From JAAYYM01 sp964483155 (GTDB lineage: Bacteria; Bacillota; Clostridia; Lachnospirales; Lachnospiraceae), in NCBI GenBank assembly GCA_964483155.1, contig CAZAAC010000008.1, forward strand, positions 1 to 64,000: a stretch of 64,000 bases of DNA, in the 5' to 3' direction. The notes under the pieces are model-generated. The model was given only the letters and a program-made list of their open reading frames with translations. It was not told the DNA's origin and did not search any database. This document shows positions 26,479 through 36,216 of this stretch, piece after piece (within the stretch, counting starts at the first letter, position 1; every line of letters begins with the position of its first letter). A program made the translations under genes and the position numbers.

Positions 26479-26530
26479 AAAACACTAATATAATCCCACT
26501 TAATTATACTAGTGTTTTTTAAAAAAGCAA
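26479..26530 (-). promoter_or_regulatory. Citrate synthase promoter embedded in a long inverted repeat
   Basis: Minus strand TTGCTT (26530-26525), 16 bases, TATAAT (26508-26503). The arms AAAACACTAATATAAT (26479-26494) and ATTATACTAGTGTTTT (26503-26518) pair at 15 of 16 positions with an 8-base centre that falls at the predicted start, so the -10 itself is part of one arm. Looks like a dyad operator. Confidence 0.65.
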
Positions 26531-26552
26531 ATGTAAAACAAAAAAACTATCA

Positions 26553-29480
26553 TTATATTATTTTACTTCTTTTTTTCCCTTTGGCAAAAAACAATACTAT
26601 TGACAATAGTGCCAGTATTCCCGCTATCATCCATTTAGGTTGTATATTAAATCGACTCTCATGTAGCGTCCTTATCTTATAATCATTTACATTACCCTCT
26701 GCAATATTTTCAACTAATTTCGAATTGGTTACGACCTCATTTTCGGATATAGAAGGGAGTTGGTAGATTGCATATGGTGAAAAATGACTGGCAACAAATT
26801 GAATACACGGACTCCCGTTCACATTTACAACTTGTGACGATAAAACCTCAGGCATTCCATTAGAATCTGTCGTTGCAACACCTAGATTATCCTTATTAAT
26901 CAAATTTGAAGGGATTGGCATACAAATCTCCATTTTTGAATTTGCCAATTTTGTAATTGGGACCATTGTAAAAGAGTCATACATGCTAATATCCATGGTG
27001 AAAATCTCCATTCCACCAAGTGCTCCATACTCCATTGCAAGCGCCTCATTTATCCTATCATTTGTATCTTCCTTTTCTGAAATAATCATCGTATATGATT
27101 TGGTATTACCTGGTATAATGGCAGTCAAAAGTCCTGAATCCGTAGACATGCCCTCTTTATCTGAATATACAAAAATAGCTGTTGCTTCCGTTTTTATATC
27201 ATTAACAGACCCACCCATTGTAGAATATGGTATGTCTTCAATCAAACGATTCATAGCGTCAGATGCATTTCCAAGTATCTGGATATCTGTAAGTCGGAGA
27301 CCACTCCATGCCTCTACATTGAGATATGCATTGAACGCATCTTGTTTTACACCTGTCATAATATAATCTTTTCCAGATAAATTCGCATGGACATCAATCT
27401 CAACCAAACCTGTTACCTCATCCGGCATTAATGTGCAGGATTGCAATTCTAATCCGCCTACTTCATTCCCTGCAGGTTCAGATGTAATCTTATAGATTAA
27501 GCCTCTAAAACCGGGAGAATTATGATCTAAAACACTTCCAGCAACTGTCTCAACATTTTCATTTACAATTGCAATAGGAACCCCCTCAAAAGCCATAGTA
27601 CGCAAATTTTCTCCGGACAACCTTGTTGCTGTTGCATTATAAGTTAGTAGCGGAATACTATCGCCTTCAAACACAACTACTTGTAAGGGGGAACCAATAG
27701 CGGTTGTATCAAATGCTCCGACACCTATCTCTGTCACACTTTCCGGAATGGAAATCTGCACAAAAGAACAATCCATAAAGGCTCTATCGTCTATTGTAAC
27801 TAACTGCTTTGGTAAAACAATTTCATTTAGTTTTTTGCATCCATTAAAAGCATCCTCGCCAATAAATACTACACCCTCAGGAATTTGCACACTTTTTATC
27901 GTTTCGTTTCCTTTAAAACATTCAGCACCAATACTTTTTACATCATTTGGTATTACAACATCGCCACCATTTCCTCTATATGCAAGAAGAATTCCATCTC
28001 CGACGATTAAAAAGTCACCTGTCGATCCATCTGCAGATTGCAACCAATTATTTAACCATTTTGTGCCCTCAAATGCCCCTAAATCGATAGAACCAGTACT
28101 CTGCGGTATGATTACCTCACTTAAATCACTACAGTGGTAAAAAACTGCATATCCTATCTTCGTTACGCCCTCTGGTATTTTGATAGCATTTAGTGCTGAT
28201 CTTGCAAATGCAAAATCACCAATTTTTGTAATTTTCTCCGGTAAACTAACTGTATGAATCCTTTCATTATCATAAAAAACCCGATCCCCAATATTGCTTA
28301 CATTCGTCGGTATTGTAACATCATTTTCTTCTCCATTATATTCTGCCAAAGTTCCTAACAAAACAACATAGTCCTCGGGCGAATACAAAGTCTTGCTTCC
28401 GCTTTCTGCAATCCCATCCTCTGTTTCTGTCGTCGGAAGATTTACACCTCGCACAGACTGCTTTGGAGACATTAAAAGAACAGCATTTCCACCCATGATT
28501 TTTCCCGCGCCAAGTTCTCCTGGAATTACATTTTCACTAAAATCAACATAAACTTTACTGGAGTCCACCTCATCTTTAGATACTGAAGCCGTATTATCTT
28601 TTATACTTTCTGTGTTACTATTATCACTAACTGGCGATTCTGTTGTCGCGACAGTCTCCACACTAACATTCTTACTGGAAGTAAATGCATTTTTGTCAAT
28701 ATAGCCAACTGTATTTGGAATATACACCTTATTTAAATTATCACAATCGCCAAAAGCATATGCATTAATTGAATGTACAGAATTAGGTATCGTAACAATA
28801 GAAAGACCGTTGCAATTAGCAAAAGCATATTCAGGTAAAACTTCTACACTTGAAGATATTGTTAGTTGTGTTAATAATGATGCACCCCAAAAAGCATACT
28901 CTTCGATTTCCTTCACGGAGTCTGGCATAAAGTATGATGTAGCTGGCTTTCCTGCTAAATATTGGATTATCTTTGTTTGGTCATGATTATATAAAACACC
29001 ATCTTTACATATAAAATCATCGTTGCTACTTAGTATCTCTATATCTGACAAACTCGTGCACTTTGCAAAAGCCGCCGATCCTATTTTCGATACTTTTTCT
29101 CCCATTGAAACCTTTGATAGGCTATCGCATCCTGAAAAAGCGCTGGAACCTATTGTTCTAACGCCTTCTTCAAAAACAACTTTACTTAATTTTTTACAAT
29201 TCTCAAAAGCTGAAAAATCAACAGTCTCCACTGATGAAGATATCACAAGACTACTCAAATTTGCATTCCCTGAAAATGCCTCTGGACCAATTCTTTTGAC
29301 CGAGTTTGGAATTGTAACAGAAGGCTCACTTCCATTATACTTTACTAGCGTTGTGCCATCCATAGTATAATCTCCCACCGCAAATCCAGCAGCAACAACA
29401 TCAGTTGCAGGAATCTGTGTGACGAGAATAGCTGTTATCATTAATAAAACAGAAATAACCCTTCTGATTTTCCTAGCCAT
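26553..29480 (-). CDS. BspA-like leucine-rich-repeat surface protein (975 aa)
   Basis: Secreted, membrane-tethered protein. There is a signal peptide (about 1-31, basic MARKIRR then hydrophobic), two blocks of LRR_5 repeats (about 35-285 and 370-620) with units such as IPNSVKRIGPEAFSG and CKKLNEIVLPKQLVTIDDRAF, a non-repeat region (about 620-925), and a carboxy-terminal helix with basic tail (AKGKKRSKII). The tail has QPKW before the helix like its neighbour, but no TPxTG sorting motif, so it may stay in the membrane. LRR_5 proteins in this group often mediate adhesion; the ligand is not known. Last gene of the sortase unit, 40 bases after the larger LRR gene. Confidence 0.9.
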   Translation of the reverse strand: MARKIRRVISVLLMITAILVTQIPATDVVAAGFAVGDYTMDGTTLVKYNGSEPSVTIPNSVKRIGPEAFSGNANLSSLVISSSVETVDFSAFENCKKLSKVVFEEGVRTIGSSAFSGCDSLSKVSMGEKVSKIGSAAFAKCTSLSDIEILSSNDDFICKDGVLYNHDQTKIIQYLAGKPATSYFMPDSVKEIEEYAFWGASLLTQLTISSSVEVLPEYAFANCNGLSIVTIPNSVHSINAYAFGDCDNLNKVYIPNTVGYIDKNAFTSSKNVSVETVATTESPVSDNSNTESIKDNTASVSKDEVDSSKVYVDFSENVIPGELGAGKIMGGNAVLLMSPKQSVRGVNLPTTETEDGIAESGSKTLYSPEDYVVLLGTLAEYNGEENDVTIPTNVSNIGDRVFYDNERIHTVSLPEKITKIGDFAFARSALNAIKIPEGVTKIGYAVFYHCSDLSEVIIPQSTGSIDLGAFEGTKWLNNWLQSADGSTGDFLIVGDGILLAYRGNGGDVVIPNDVKSIGAECFKGNETIKSVQIPEGVVFIGEDAFNGCKKLNEIVLPKQLVTIDDRAFMDCSFVQISIPESVTEIGVGAFDTTAIGSPLQVVVFEGDSIPLLTYNATATRLSGENLRTMAFEGVPIAIVNENVETVAGSVLDHNSPGFRGLIYKITSEPAGNEVGGLELQSCTLMPDEVTGLVEIDVHANLSGKDYIMTGVKQDAFNAYLNVEAWSGLRLTDIQILGNASDAMNRLIEDIPYSTMGGSVNDIKTEATAIFVYSDKEGMSTDSGLLTAIIPGNTKSYTMIISEKEDTNDRINEALAMEYGALGGMEIFTMDISMYDSFTMVPITKLANSKMEICMPIPSNLINKDNLGVATTDSNGMPEVLSSQVVNVNGSPCIQFVASHFSPYAIYQLPSISENEVVTNSKLVENIAEGNVNDYKIRTLHESRFNIQPKWMIAGILALLSIVLFFAKGKKRSKII

Positions 29481-29520
29481 ATACTTTCTCCAATTACTTC
29501 ATTTCATTTGCGTTTCTATA

Positions 29521-32500
29521 TCATGCTGTTCTCAATTTATCCTCAGCATCTCTCTTTAAGAAAAGAACAATTGCTATCGCTGCCAATCCAATTACCAGAA
29601 ACCATTTAGGATGAATCGGATCACCAGTAACAGGCGTTGCATCTGGTGAGCCAGTAGCCGACAAATTAGAAGTATCTACATAAATTAAATATGGTGAAAA
29701 GTGCGTTGCCGTAAACGTCATACACGGAATTCCACTAATGACGGTGAATCTCGGATTTAGATTTTCAAGGATACCTCCCGCCGCACTTGCTGGTCTTGCA
29801 TTCCCTCCATATATAGCCAAATCATCTGGTATCGGCATTGTAATGCTGACAGATACGCCCTCTGGAATTGGTGTAATCTTAGTGGTTCCGGTACTATCAT
29901 AAAGGCTAATATCCATTGGCAAATATCTAATTGCATCTAACGAACCATATGTCGCTAATAAAGCCTTTTCCGCCTCTGTCGATGCATCAGCTGAATCAAT
30001 GATTTTAACTACATAACTGTCTGTAGAACCGTTTACAGTAGCCGAAATTTTACCAATGTCTGTTATTCCTGATGTGTTTGCAACTACTCTTGTATTCCCA
30101 TCTGTATTAGACTTATTCGTCGTACTACCCGTTCCACTAGCAATACCAGAACTGCTTACGGACTTACTTGTTCCTGATACAATTGTCGAACTGCTACTCG
30201 TACTGGAACTAGAACTAGAAGTACTGCTCGACGATGTACTGGAACTGCTCGTTGTTTTACTGGAACTGCTCGTCGTTTTGCTGGAACTACTTGTTGTTTT
30301 ACTGCTACTGCTAGTCGTGGTTGATGAATTTGAGGTATACTGGGCAATGCAGGTCACATCAGCATAAATATTTGTATAATTAGGCCTCCACCCTGTAAAT
30401 GTATATCCTGTTCTGACTGGATTGGTAGGTGGTGTTGCACTGCTACCCGCTTCCACTGTTTGCGTTGCTAATACCGTCCCATCATAATTAACAAATGTCA
30501 CAGTATATATATTTTTTAATTCTTCAAACTCAATTCCCTTATCTTTTGCATATCGATATGCGGCGCTATTTAAATAACTCTTAATTAATGGATTATTCAC
30601 ATAGTCAAACGCACTACCTGCGATATATACTTCTTTTGCCGGAATCGTAACCTCAAGATTGTCTCCACACTCTTCAAACGCACCGCCTAAAACAGAATCT
30701 ATAGAGGTTGGCAATATAACTTCTTTCAATCTATCACAATCATAGAAACAGTATGTAGGAATTTCAGACAAATAGTTAGCCGAAGAAAGGTCAACTGAAG
30801 AAACCCCATCACAATTCTCAAAGGCTCTGTCCATTATGATCAGTTCATCCCAATCTTCCCCATAGGTCGTATCAGATGTCTCATCTGATGTGATTCTAGC
30901 ACTTCCAAAAGTAGTTCCACGTCCTGGTAGGACTTCTACCAAAGTTACTATTGTATCGCCAGCAGCATCAACATAGGAATTAAAAATCAAACCATTTTCA
31001 CACCAAAAATATGGATTTGCAATGGTTCCCGGAAATGTTTCTGCTGAAAAATCCACACTTGAAACTACAGGAGAGGCATAGAAGGGCAATACACCTATAT
31101 CTGTCATATCCTCAGCAAATGTGACTGCTGATAAATACCCTGCATTATTTGAAAACGCACCATTAATTGAAACAGATGGTAATTTTGAAACATCATTAAT
31201 TGTAATTGACTGCGTATCACTAAGATTTCTGAATTCTCGATTCGTTTCTAATGGTGTCTGTTTTGCATTCGTGATACTATCTATGCCCATTGGTAAAATA
31301 ATACTGTATGTACTATTTATGATATCCTGTTGCACCTGTGTGATGGGATCGGCAATCGGTGCCCTGCGATCTACAATATCCTGCACCGTATAATTATTAC
31401 TGGAAATACTGCCAATAACTGTTCCCAAACTTGGGTAGGAAAGCAGCGTAACACCTTGTTCTGTAGCATTATACTGAACAAGCAGATTATCTGGATTTCC
31501 AGAATCATATTGAATATAGGGTGCAGTTGTCCCATTTAATTTATTTTCTGAATTTGAAATATAGTTAAATGGAGCATAGCCCTCCTGTATTTTCCCTCGT
31601 ATGGTCAGCGTATCTCCTGCCAAACAATTCGTATAGAAAGCCTCATTACCAATTGTAGTGACATTGACATCAAATATAGTCCCTCTCTGAAAATTATCAT
31701 CTCTAAATGAAATCAGTTCCAGATTTGGGCAATTATAGAAGCACCTTGTCCCAATCGTTGTTGGATTTACACCATCAACTTGGTTGAAATATACTTCTTC
31801 AAGTGATGGACAAGCCGCAAAGGCCTGCTCACCAACACTTACGCCGTAGGTGTCAATTGTTACTGTCTGCAAATCAGACATGCCATAAAATGATCGATTT
31901 CCAATTGTCCTGATTGTGCTTGGAAGACTTAATGTAGCAATATCATCTGCATCATCCTTGTTAAAACAATCATCCGAAATACCTACAATAGTAAAAGGTC
32001 CTAGCATAGACGGAATACTGACATTTACACCACTCCCCGTACCCTTCTCGAATTTGGAGAGTATTACTTCACCAGATGAAGTACTGGCATCCACTGTAAA
32101 TTTGTAACCATCAGAACTTTTTTCGTAGTGCCCGCCTGTTCCATCCACATAATAATAGGTTAATGGATAATCATAAGCATATGTATAAACAGCACTTGCA
32201 GTAGTAGGTGCCGGTCCCCAAAGATAGAATCCATCATACATTTCATCAAATTCAACTGTTGTATCCTCAAATCGTGTATTTAAATCTGTAATCTTTACAT
32301 ACTCCAATGATTGTCCACAACCATAAAACGTTCCTCTGGGATATGCGATTCCATGATTATTAGTCAATTCCACCGTGTAAAGACTGACACAGTTTGCAAA
32401 AATACCCTTGCCCATAGATGTAATATTAGGATTCATAACGATATTCTTAAGACTTGTACAATTCATGAATGCAAAATTACCTAACGTATCAAAGTTTCCT

Positions 32501-33486
32501 ATTGCATTGCCACTACTCGCCGTACTCATCTCAATATTCGTAAGCGATGTGCAGCCTAGGAAAATACCATCTCCGACTGTTCTGATAGAGGATGGAAATG
32601 TGAAGGCAGTAAGCCTGTCTTTACAATTTGCGAATGCACCAGCTCCGATAATGGTACAGGAGCTGTCTTCCACAAATGTAACTGCATTTAAATTAGAACA
32701 TCCTGCAAAGGCACGATTCCCTAAGGAAGTTAGCGCAGTCTGTAAGCTTATATTTTGTAGATTAGTACATCCCCGAAACGAATCGTTACCAATTCGTACA
32801 ATATAATTGGGAATCTCAATCTTTGAAAAATCTGTTTTATCTCTAAAGGCATTATCTGCAATATAACGAATCAAGACCGTACCCGTACACCGATAGACAC
32901 CCTCAGTATATTCAACCTCCTGTGTTGCGTTGCTGACAGGGATTGCAATTTCCGGATTCGCCTGTTGTGTGCCATCATGCTTATATATTATATCCACTAC
33001 CGTGCTTGTCCCTATCCTGTTTCCTGAAACATCAAGATCGAATACAGTGTAAGAATCAGTTTTGGTCGGTGCACCATATCCAATTGTTTCTCTAAGAGGC
33101 AGTAATCCATCAATAACATAGATAGCCCTTGGATTATAACCCGTAACAGCAGCTTCTGTCGCGCTAAATCCTGTTGATGTATAATCAATATCATATAAAT
33201 CAACGGGAAGATGATATACAGGATCCAACTCACAGGTTCCACTGGCATCTGTTACAAGCCATCCTGTGGCTGCATTAGATGAGATGCTGCTTACGTTGAT
33301 TCCGCTAATTTCCGTTAATTCATCAACTGATGCTGGAGCAGTAATACCGTCAGGGGCCACAGCTTCTACATTTTTCACCGGTATCGCGGCTACGATTAAT
33401 GCTGTTATCATTAACAGCGCAGCAATTGTTCTCCTTGCGCTTTTTTTGAGTCTTCTTTTCACTTTTCTAGGTGCTTTTGCTCCCAT
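29521..33486 (-). CDS. BspA-like LRR surface protein with sortase signal (1321 aa)
   Basis: Large secreted protein: twin-basic signal peptide (about 1-42), LRR_5 repeats over most of residues 200-1000 (for example SKIEIPNYIVRIGNDSF), a Listeria-Bacteroides type repeat (about 1010-1065: VTFVNYDGTVLATQTV...GYTFTGW), a Ser/Thr-rich linker with four SSSSKTT-type heptads (about 1055-1120), a globular region, and a tail TPVTG (1284-1288)-DPIHPKW-hydrophobic helix-KRD. TPxTG followed by PKW is a clostridial cell-wall sorting signal, and the sortase gene is 29 bases upstream. GGAGGAA precedes the ATG. Probably an adhesin or matrix-binding protein; the partner is unknown. Confidence 0.9.
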   Translation of the reverse strand: MGAKAPRKVKRRLKKSARRTIAALLMITALIVAAIPVKNVEAVAPDGITAPASVDELTEISGINVSSISSNAATGWLVTDASGTCELDPVYHLPVDLYDIDYTSTGFSATEAAVTGYNPRAIYVIDGLLPLRETIGYGAPTKTDSYTVFDLDVSGNRIGTSTVVDIIYKHDGTQQANPEIAIPVSNATQEVEYTEGVYRCTGTVLIRYIADNAFRDKTDFSKIEIPNYIVRIGNDSFRGCTNLQNISLQTALTSLGNRAFAGCSNLNAVTFVEDSSCTIIGAGAFANCKDRLTAFTFPSSIRTVGDGIFLGCTSLTNIEMSTASSGNAIGNFDTLGNFAFMNCTSLKNIVMNPNITSMGKGIFANCVSLYTVELTNNHGIAYPRGTFYGCGQSLEYVKITDLNTRFEDTTVEFDEMYDGFYLWGPAPTTASAVYTYAYDYPLTYYYVDGTGGHYEKSSDGYKFTVDASTSSGEVILSKFEKGTGSGVNVSIPSMLGPFTIVGISDDCFNKDDADDIATLSLPSTIRTIGNRSFYGMSDLQTVTIDTYGVSVGEQAFAACPSLEEVYFNQVDGVNPTTIGTRCFYNCPNLELISFRDDNFQRGTIFDVNVTTIGNEAFYTNCLAGDTLTIRGKIQEGYAPFNYISNSENKLNGTTAPYIQYDSGNPDNLLVQYNATEQGVTLLSYPSLGTVIGSISSNNYTVQDIVDRRAPIADPITQVQQDIINSTYSIILPMGIDSITNAKQTPLETNREFRNLSDTQSITINDVSKLPSVSINGAFSNNAGYLSAVTFAEDMTDIGVLPFYASPVVSSVDFSAETFPGTIANPYFWCENGLIFNSYVDAAGDTIVTLVEVLPGRGTTFGSARITSDETSDTTYGEDWDELIIMDRAFENCDGVSSVDLSSANYLSEIPTYCFYDCDRLKEVILPTSIDSVLGGAFEECGDNLEVTIPAKEVYIAGSAFDYVNNPLIKSYLNSAAYRYAKDKGIEFEELKNIYTVTFVNYDGTVLATQTVEAGSSATPPTNPVRTGYTFTGWRPNYTNIYADVTCIAQYTSNSSTTTSSSSKTTSSSSKTTSSSSKTTSSSSTSSSSTSSSSSSTSSSSTIVSGTSKSVSSSGIASGTGSTTNKSNTDGNTRVVANTSGITDIGKISATVNGSTDSYVVKIIDSADASTEAEKALLATYGSLDAIRYLPMDISLYDSTGTTKITPIPEGVSVSITMPIPDDLAIYGGNARPASAAGGILENLNPRFTVISGIPCMTFTATHFSPYLIYVDTSNLSATGSPDATPVTGDPIHPKWFLVIGLAAIAIVLFLKRDAEDKLRTA
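30239..30322. repeat. Four 21-bp tandem repeats coding the Ser/Thr linker
   Basis: Units at 30239-30259, 30260-30280, 30281-30301 and a diverged 30302-30322, each coding a Ser-rich heptad with Lys-Thr-Thr. Length change by slippage would keep the reading frame and alter the stalk length of the 1321-aa protein. Confidence 0.75.
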
Positions 33487-33515
33487 AAATATTCCTCCAA
33501 ATAGTACCTTCTAAA

Positions 33516-34334
33516 CTATTTTATCTTCTTTGCCACTACGACAAAGCGTTCTGCATCTGCAGTATCATGATCACAGGTGGATAGCGTGATAAGACTTTCG
33601 CCATATTTTGCTTCTACTCCTGTTTCATATAAGGACATCTCTTTCATATCTGTCATGTATGAATTAAATTCTTCCTCAGAATTTGCATCCAAAAACTGAT
33701 AGTACTTAAATGTAATATCATCCTCATTATATACCTGTGAAAGAAAAACGTACATTACCTGATATGTGTTTTTCTCATATAAAGTATCAAACTGTATTAA
33801 ATTGTGTGTTTCATAATACTCTTTTTCTTTATACTTGCTTAAATTTCCAAACATCTTCCCGGATTTCATGTTATGCCCATATATAATAATATTTTGACTT
33901 CTCGGCCATATACTAGCCTCAGCATTAATAAAAAGTGTTCCATTCTTATCATATTCCTGCTCAAAATTATGGTCCAGATAATATTCCTCATTAGGCGATT
34001 GCATAACTGGGAAGTCAATATTAGTATCGTCAATTTTAAGCCATCCAATTAGACTTTTATTTTTATTGTACAATGTTTTATAGTCATCTAGCATCTCTGG
34101 CGTATCTTCCTCCGTTTTCGTAAAAAAGCGATTTGGATTAAATACAATATCANNNNNNNNNNCAGAATTTTTCAATTCTGCAAGTTCAGAAAATTCCTGT
34201 GATGTCTGATAAGCCTCATAACAATAATATGTAAAATAAGAAAGACAGCCTACCCCTAACAATAACATTGACCACATAAATATTTTTCTTCCTCTTTCGG
34301 CAGGCGCAGTCTTCTTTTTATATTTCCGTTTCAA
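33516..34334 (-). CDS. srtB: Class B sortase, with an assembly gap
   Basis: Membrane transpeptidase that joins sorting-signal proteins to the cell wall. It has an amino-terminal membrane helix (about 18-40) and the SrtB catalytic set: histidine in IIYGHNMKSGKMFG, cysteine in LITLSTCDHD (about Cys254), and arginine in AERFVVVAKK. The start is TTG at 34334 with GGAG upstream. Ten Ns at 34153-34162 fall just after the helix; they happen to keep the frame, but the real length there is unknown. It sits between the pseudo-receiver gene and the two LRR genes, so these are its probable substrates. Confidence 0.9.
   Translation of the reverse strand: MKRKYKKKTAPAERGRKIFMWSMLLLGVGCLSYFTYYCYEAYQTSQEFSELAELKNSXXXXDIVFNPNRFFTKTEEDTPEMLDDYKTLYNKNKSLIGWLKIDDTNIDFPVMQSPNEEYYLDHNFEQEYDKNGTLFINAEASIWPRSQNIIIYGHNMKSGKMFGNLSKYKEKEYYETHNLIQFDTLYEKNTYQVMYVFLSQVYNEDDITFKYYQFLDANSEEEFNSYMTDMKEMSLYETGVEAKYGESLITLSTCDHDTADAERFVVVAKKIK
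34153..34162. other. Assembly gap (10 N)
   Basis: A run of exactly ten undetermined bases inside the sortase gene. The number is likely a placeholder; about four residues of the translated protein are unknown. Confidence 0.98.
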
Positions 34335-34348
34335 TTTTACGTTCTCCT

Positions 34349-35368
34349 CTATGCCTCTTCATTTATAGGGATATAAATTCTATATTGATGTATATTATTT
34401 TTTTCTCCATAGGCATGCTTTGCGGAATAATGATCCATTAGTCTCTCTAATAGTCCCTTCATATATGCTTCCGCATTCTCTAGTATTTTGTAACTCGGTA
34501 GTTCATATACAATATTCAACAAGTACTGCCCATTTGCAGTCTCGGTTACTGTAACTTTTGCGCGATATATCGGATATAAAACACTAAAATATTCTGTTGT
34601 TGCTTTTAGTATAAATCTGATATGTTGAAAACTTGCTTTTGCAATACTTCCTGCAACTTCATTCTCATATTTAAAATAACGATTTTCAGAAGCATCATGA
34701 TACTGATTCAGCATTGCCATCTCAAAAGACTCTTGTTCAGCTAATCCTTCAAAATATATCTTCATAAATTCATATAGCAAGCGTATCGCATATTCAACTA
34801 TATAATTTACTTCTACAGATATAAGATTTTTTTCACTTTCACTAATAACCATTTCTAAAACAACTTTAAATATCTTTACAATCTCCTGATAACCTTCTTC
34901 TCTGTCCTTAAGGATATCACTCATTTCAAGAAATAGTTTCTCATACTTTACGGTCTTCTGTTTATACTCTTCAGCAATCTTACTCTGCTGATCCCCGGAA
35001 TTATATTGATCCAGCCCATCATATAACCATTTAACTACTTCTTCGGCAGATGTCCATGGTTTTATGATCAATTTATTGATATGTAAATCGTTATGGATAT
35101 CAATTGCTTCTCCTGCTTCTTCTCTTTCTGCCATTAGCATGGTAATCGTATTAGGATATTGTCCATTTATAATCTCTAGTAACTCCCTGCCGCTCAATAA
35201 AGACATATTTAAAGCAATAACAGCAACCGCAATCTCATTTTCGTCTAAAATCTTCAGCGCTGCTTCTCCATCTGCGGCGAAAAAACACTTTACAGTCTTG
35301 TCCAACACAATTACTTTTAATCTATTGATTATGGTTTCATTCTCATCAACAAATAAAATTGTTCTCAT
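34349..35368 (-). CDS. Pseudo-receiver domain protein of unknown function
   Basis: Residues 1-125 have the CheY-like receiver fold (MRTILFVDENE start, IIKPW with Lys103). The phospho-acceptor aspartate is replaced by Ala52 (IALNMSLLSG where IxDxxMPxxxG is expected), and the conserved Thr/Ser is Ala80, so it should not be phosphorylated in the usual way. Residues about 140-339 match nothing I recognise; they are helical with a short beta-rich end. No DNA-binding, HD-GYP or GGDEF domain. The open frame extends 42 codons upstream, but MRTILFVDE is the natural receiver start. It leads the sortase/LRR unit, 14 bases before srtB. Confidence 0.8.
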   Translation of the reverse strand: MRTILFVDENETIINRLKVIVLDKTVKCFFAADGEAALKILDENEIAVAVIALNMSLLSGRELLEIINGQYPNTITMLMAEREEAGEAIDIHNDLHINKLIIKPWTSAEEVVKWLYDGLDQYNSGDQQSKIAEEYKQKTVKYEKLFLEMSDILKDREEGYQEIVKIFKVVLEMVISESEKNLISVEVNYIVEYAIRLLYEFMKIYFEGLAEQESFEMAMLNQYHDASENRYFKYENEVAGSIAKASFQHIRFILKATTEYFSVLYPIYRAKVTVTETANGQYLLNIVYELPSYKILENAEAYMKGLLERLMDHYSAKHAYGEKNNIHQYRIYIPINEEA

Positions 35369-35520
35369 ATGTATTGTCCCGACCCCTTCGATTGTTTTCA
35401 TGGCATACTTACATATATACATCATTGTACTATATATTGACGAAATTTCAAGCGTTTTGCTACATATTGCTTGAATTCTCATTTTGAGAAACAAATTCTC
35501 TCTAATATACTATCATGCAT

Positions 35521-36216
35521 TTAAATTTCTTCAACATACATGACCCCGTTAATTTCCTTTAGACTATTTAGAATGTCTTCTCTTTGGTTTCCATATTTCA
35601 TTTCAATTGTTAACAATGCCGTCACATAATCATTTTTTATTTTTGTTTTATTAACTTCATAATTTTCGATCTTTACTTCCATATTTCTGACCTCTTTCAA
35701 AAAATCAGAAGCATGTTTAAGTGTATTTAGTTCGACATATAAATCCAACACCTTCGAATGATGAGATACATAAGAGTCTAACTTTACAAGTAACCAAAAT
35801 GTAATAATAACCAAGAGTAATGCAACCAGCGCGCCTTCCCAAAAACCAATTCCAACGGCAAGTCCAATACAGGCACATGCCCATAAACCAGCCGCTGTTG
35901 TCAACCCGCGGACTTGATTACGTCCTGTCACAATTATGGTTCCTACACCAAGAAATCCGACGCCACTGATAACCTGCGCTCCCATTCTTGTCACATCTAT
36001 TTTTGAAGTGTCAAATACTTCCCCTGCATATTGGGCTGTGAGCATTACAAGCGCTGCACCCATGCATACAAGAACATGCGTCTTAATACCGGCACCTCTT
36101 CTTTTCCGTGCCCTGTCTATACCGATTACTGTTCCTACAAGCATTGCAAACATAAGTCTTAAAAAAACAGATAAAGCATTCACGCCCTGTATATATATCA
36201 AAAAATCCTCCCACAT
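35521..36216 (-). CDS. MgtC/SapB family membrane protein
   Basis: 231 residues: an amino-terminal membrane domain with four to five helices carrying the MgtC signature LVGTVIGIDRARKRRGAGIKTHVLVCMGAALVML (about 25-58, key residues GIxRxxxxRxAGxRTH-like) and a carboxy-terminal ACT-like cytosolic domain (about 150-231). MgtC proteins affect survival at low magnesium or in hosts and can inhibit F-type ATP synthase in Salmonella, but the role in commensal Firmicutes is uncertain. GGGGG ribosome site. It lies upstream of the pseudo-receiver gene with a gap of about 150 bases, so it is probably a separate unit. Confidence 0.9.
   Translation of the reverse strand: MWEDFLIYIQGVNALSVFLRLMFAMLVGTVIGIDRARKRRGAGIKTHVLVCMGAALVMLTAQYAGEVFDTSKIDVTRMGAQVISGVGFLGVGTIIVTGRNQVRGLTTAAGLWACACIGLAVGIGFWEGALVALLLVIITFWLLVKLDSYVSHHSKVLDLYVELNTLKHASDFLKEVRNMEVKIENYEVNKTKIKNDYVTALLTIEMKYGNQREDILNSLKEINGVMYVEEI

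Noticed and set aside
30156..30330. Tandem repeats as a CRISPR array
   Set aside because: Units are 21 bp without unique spacers and lie in frame inside a Ser/Thr linker of a surface protein.
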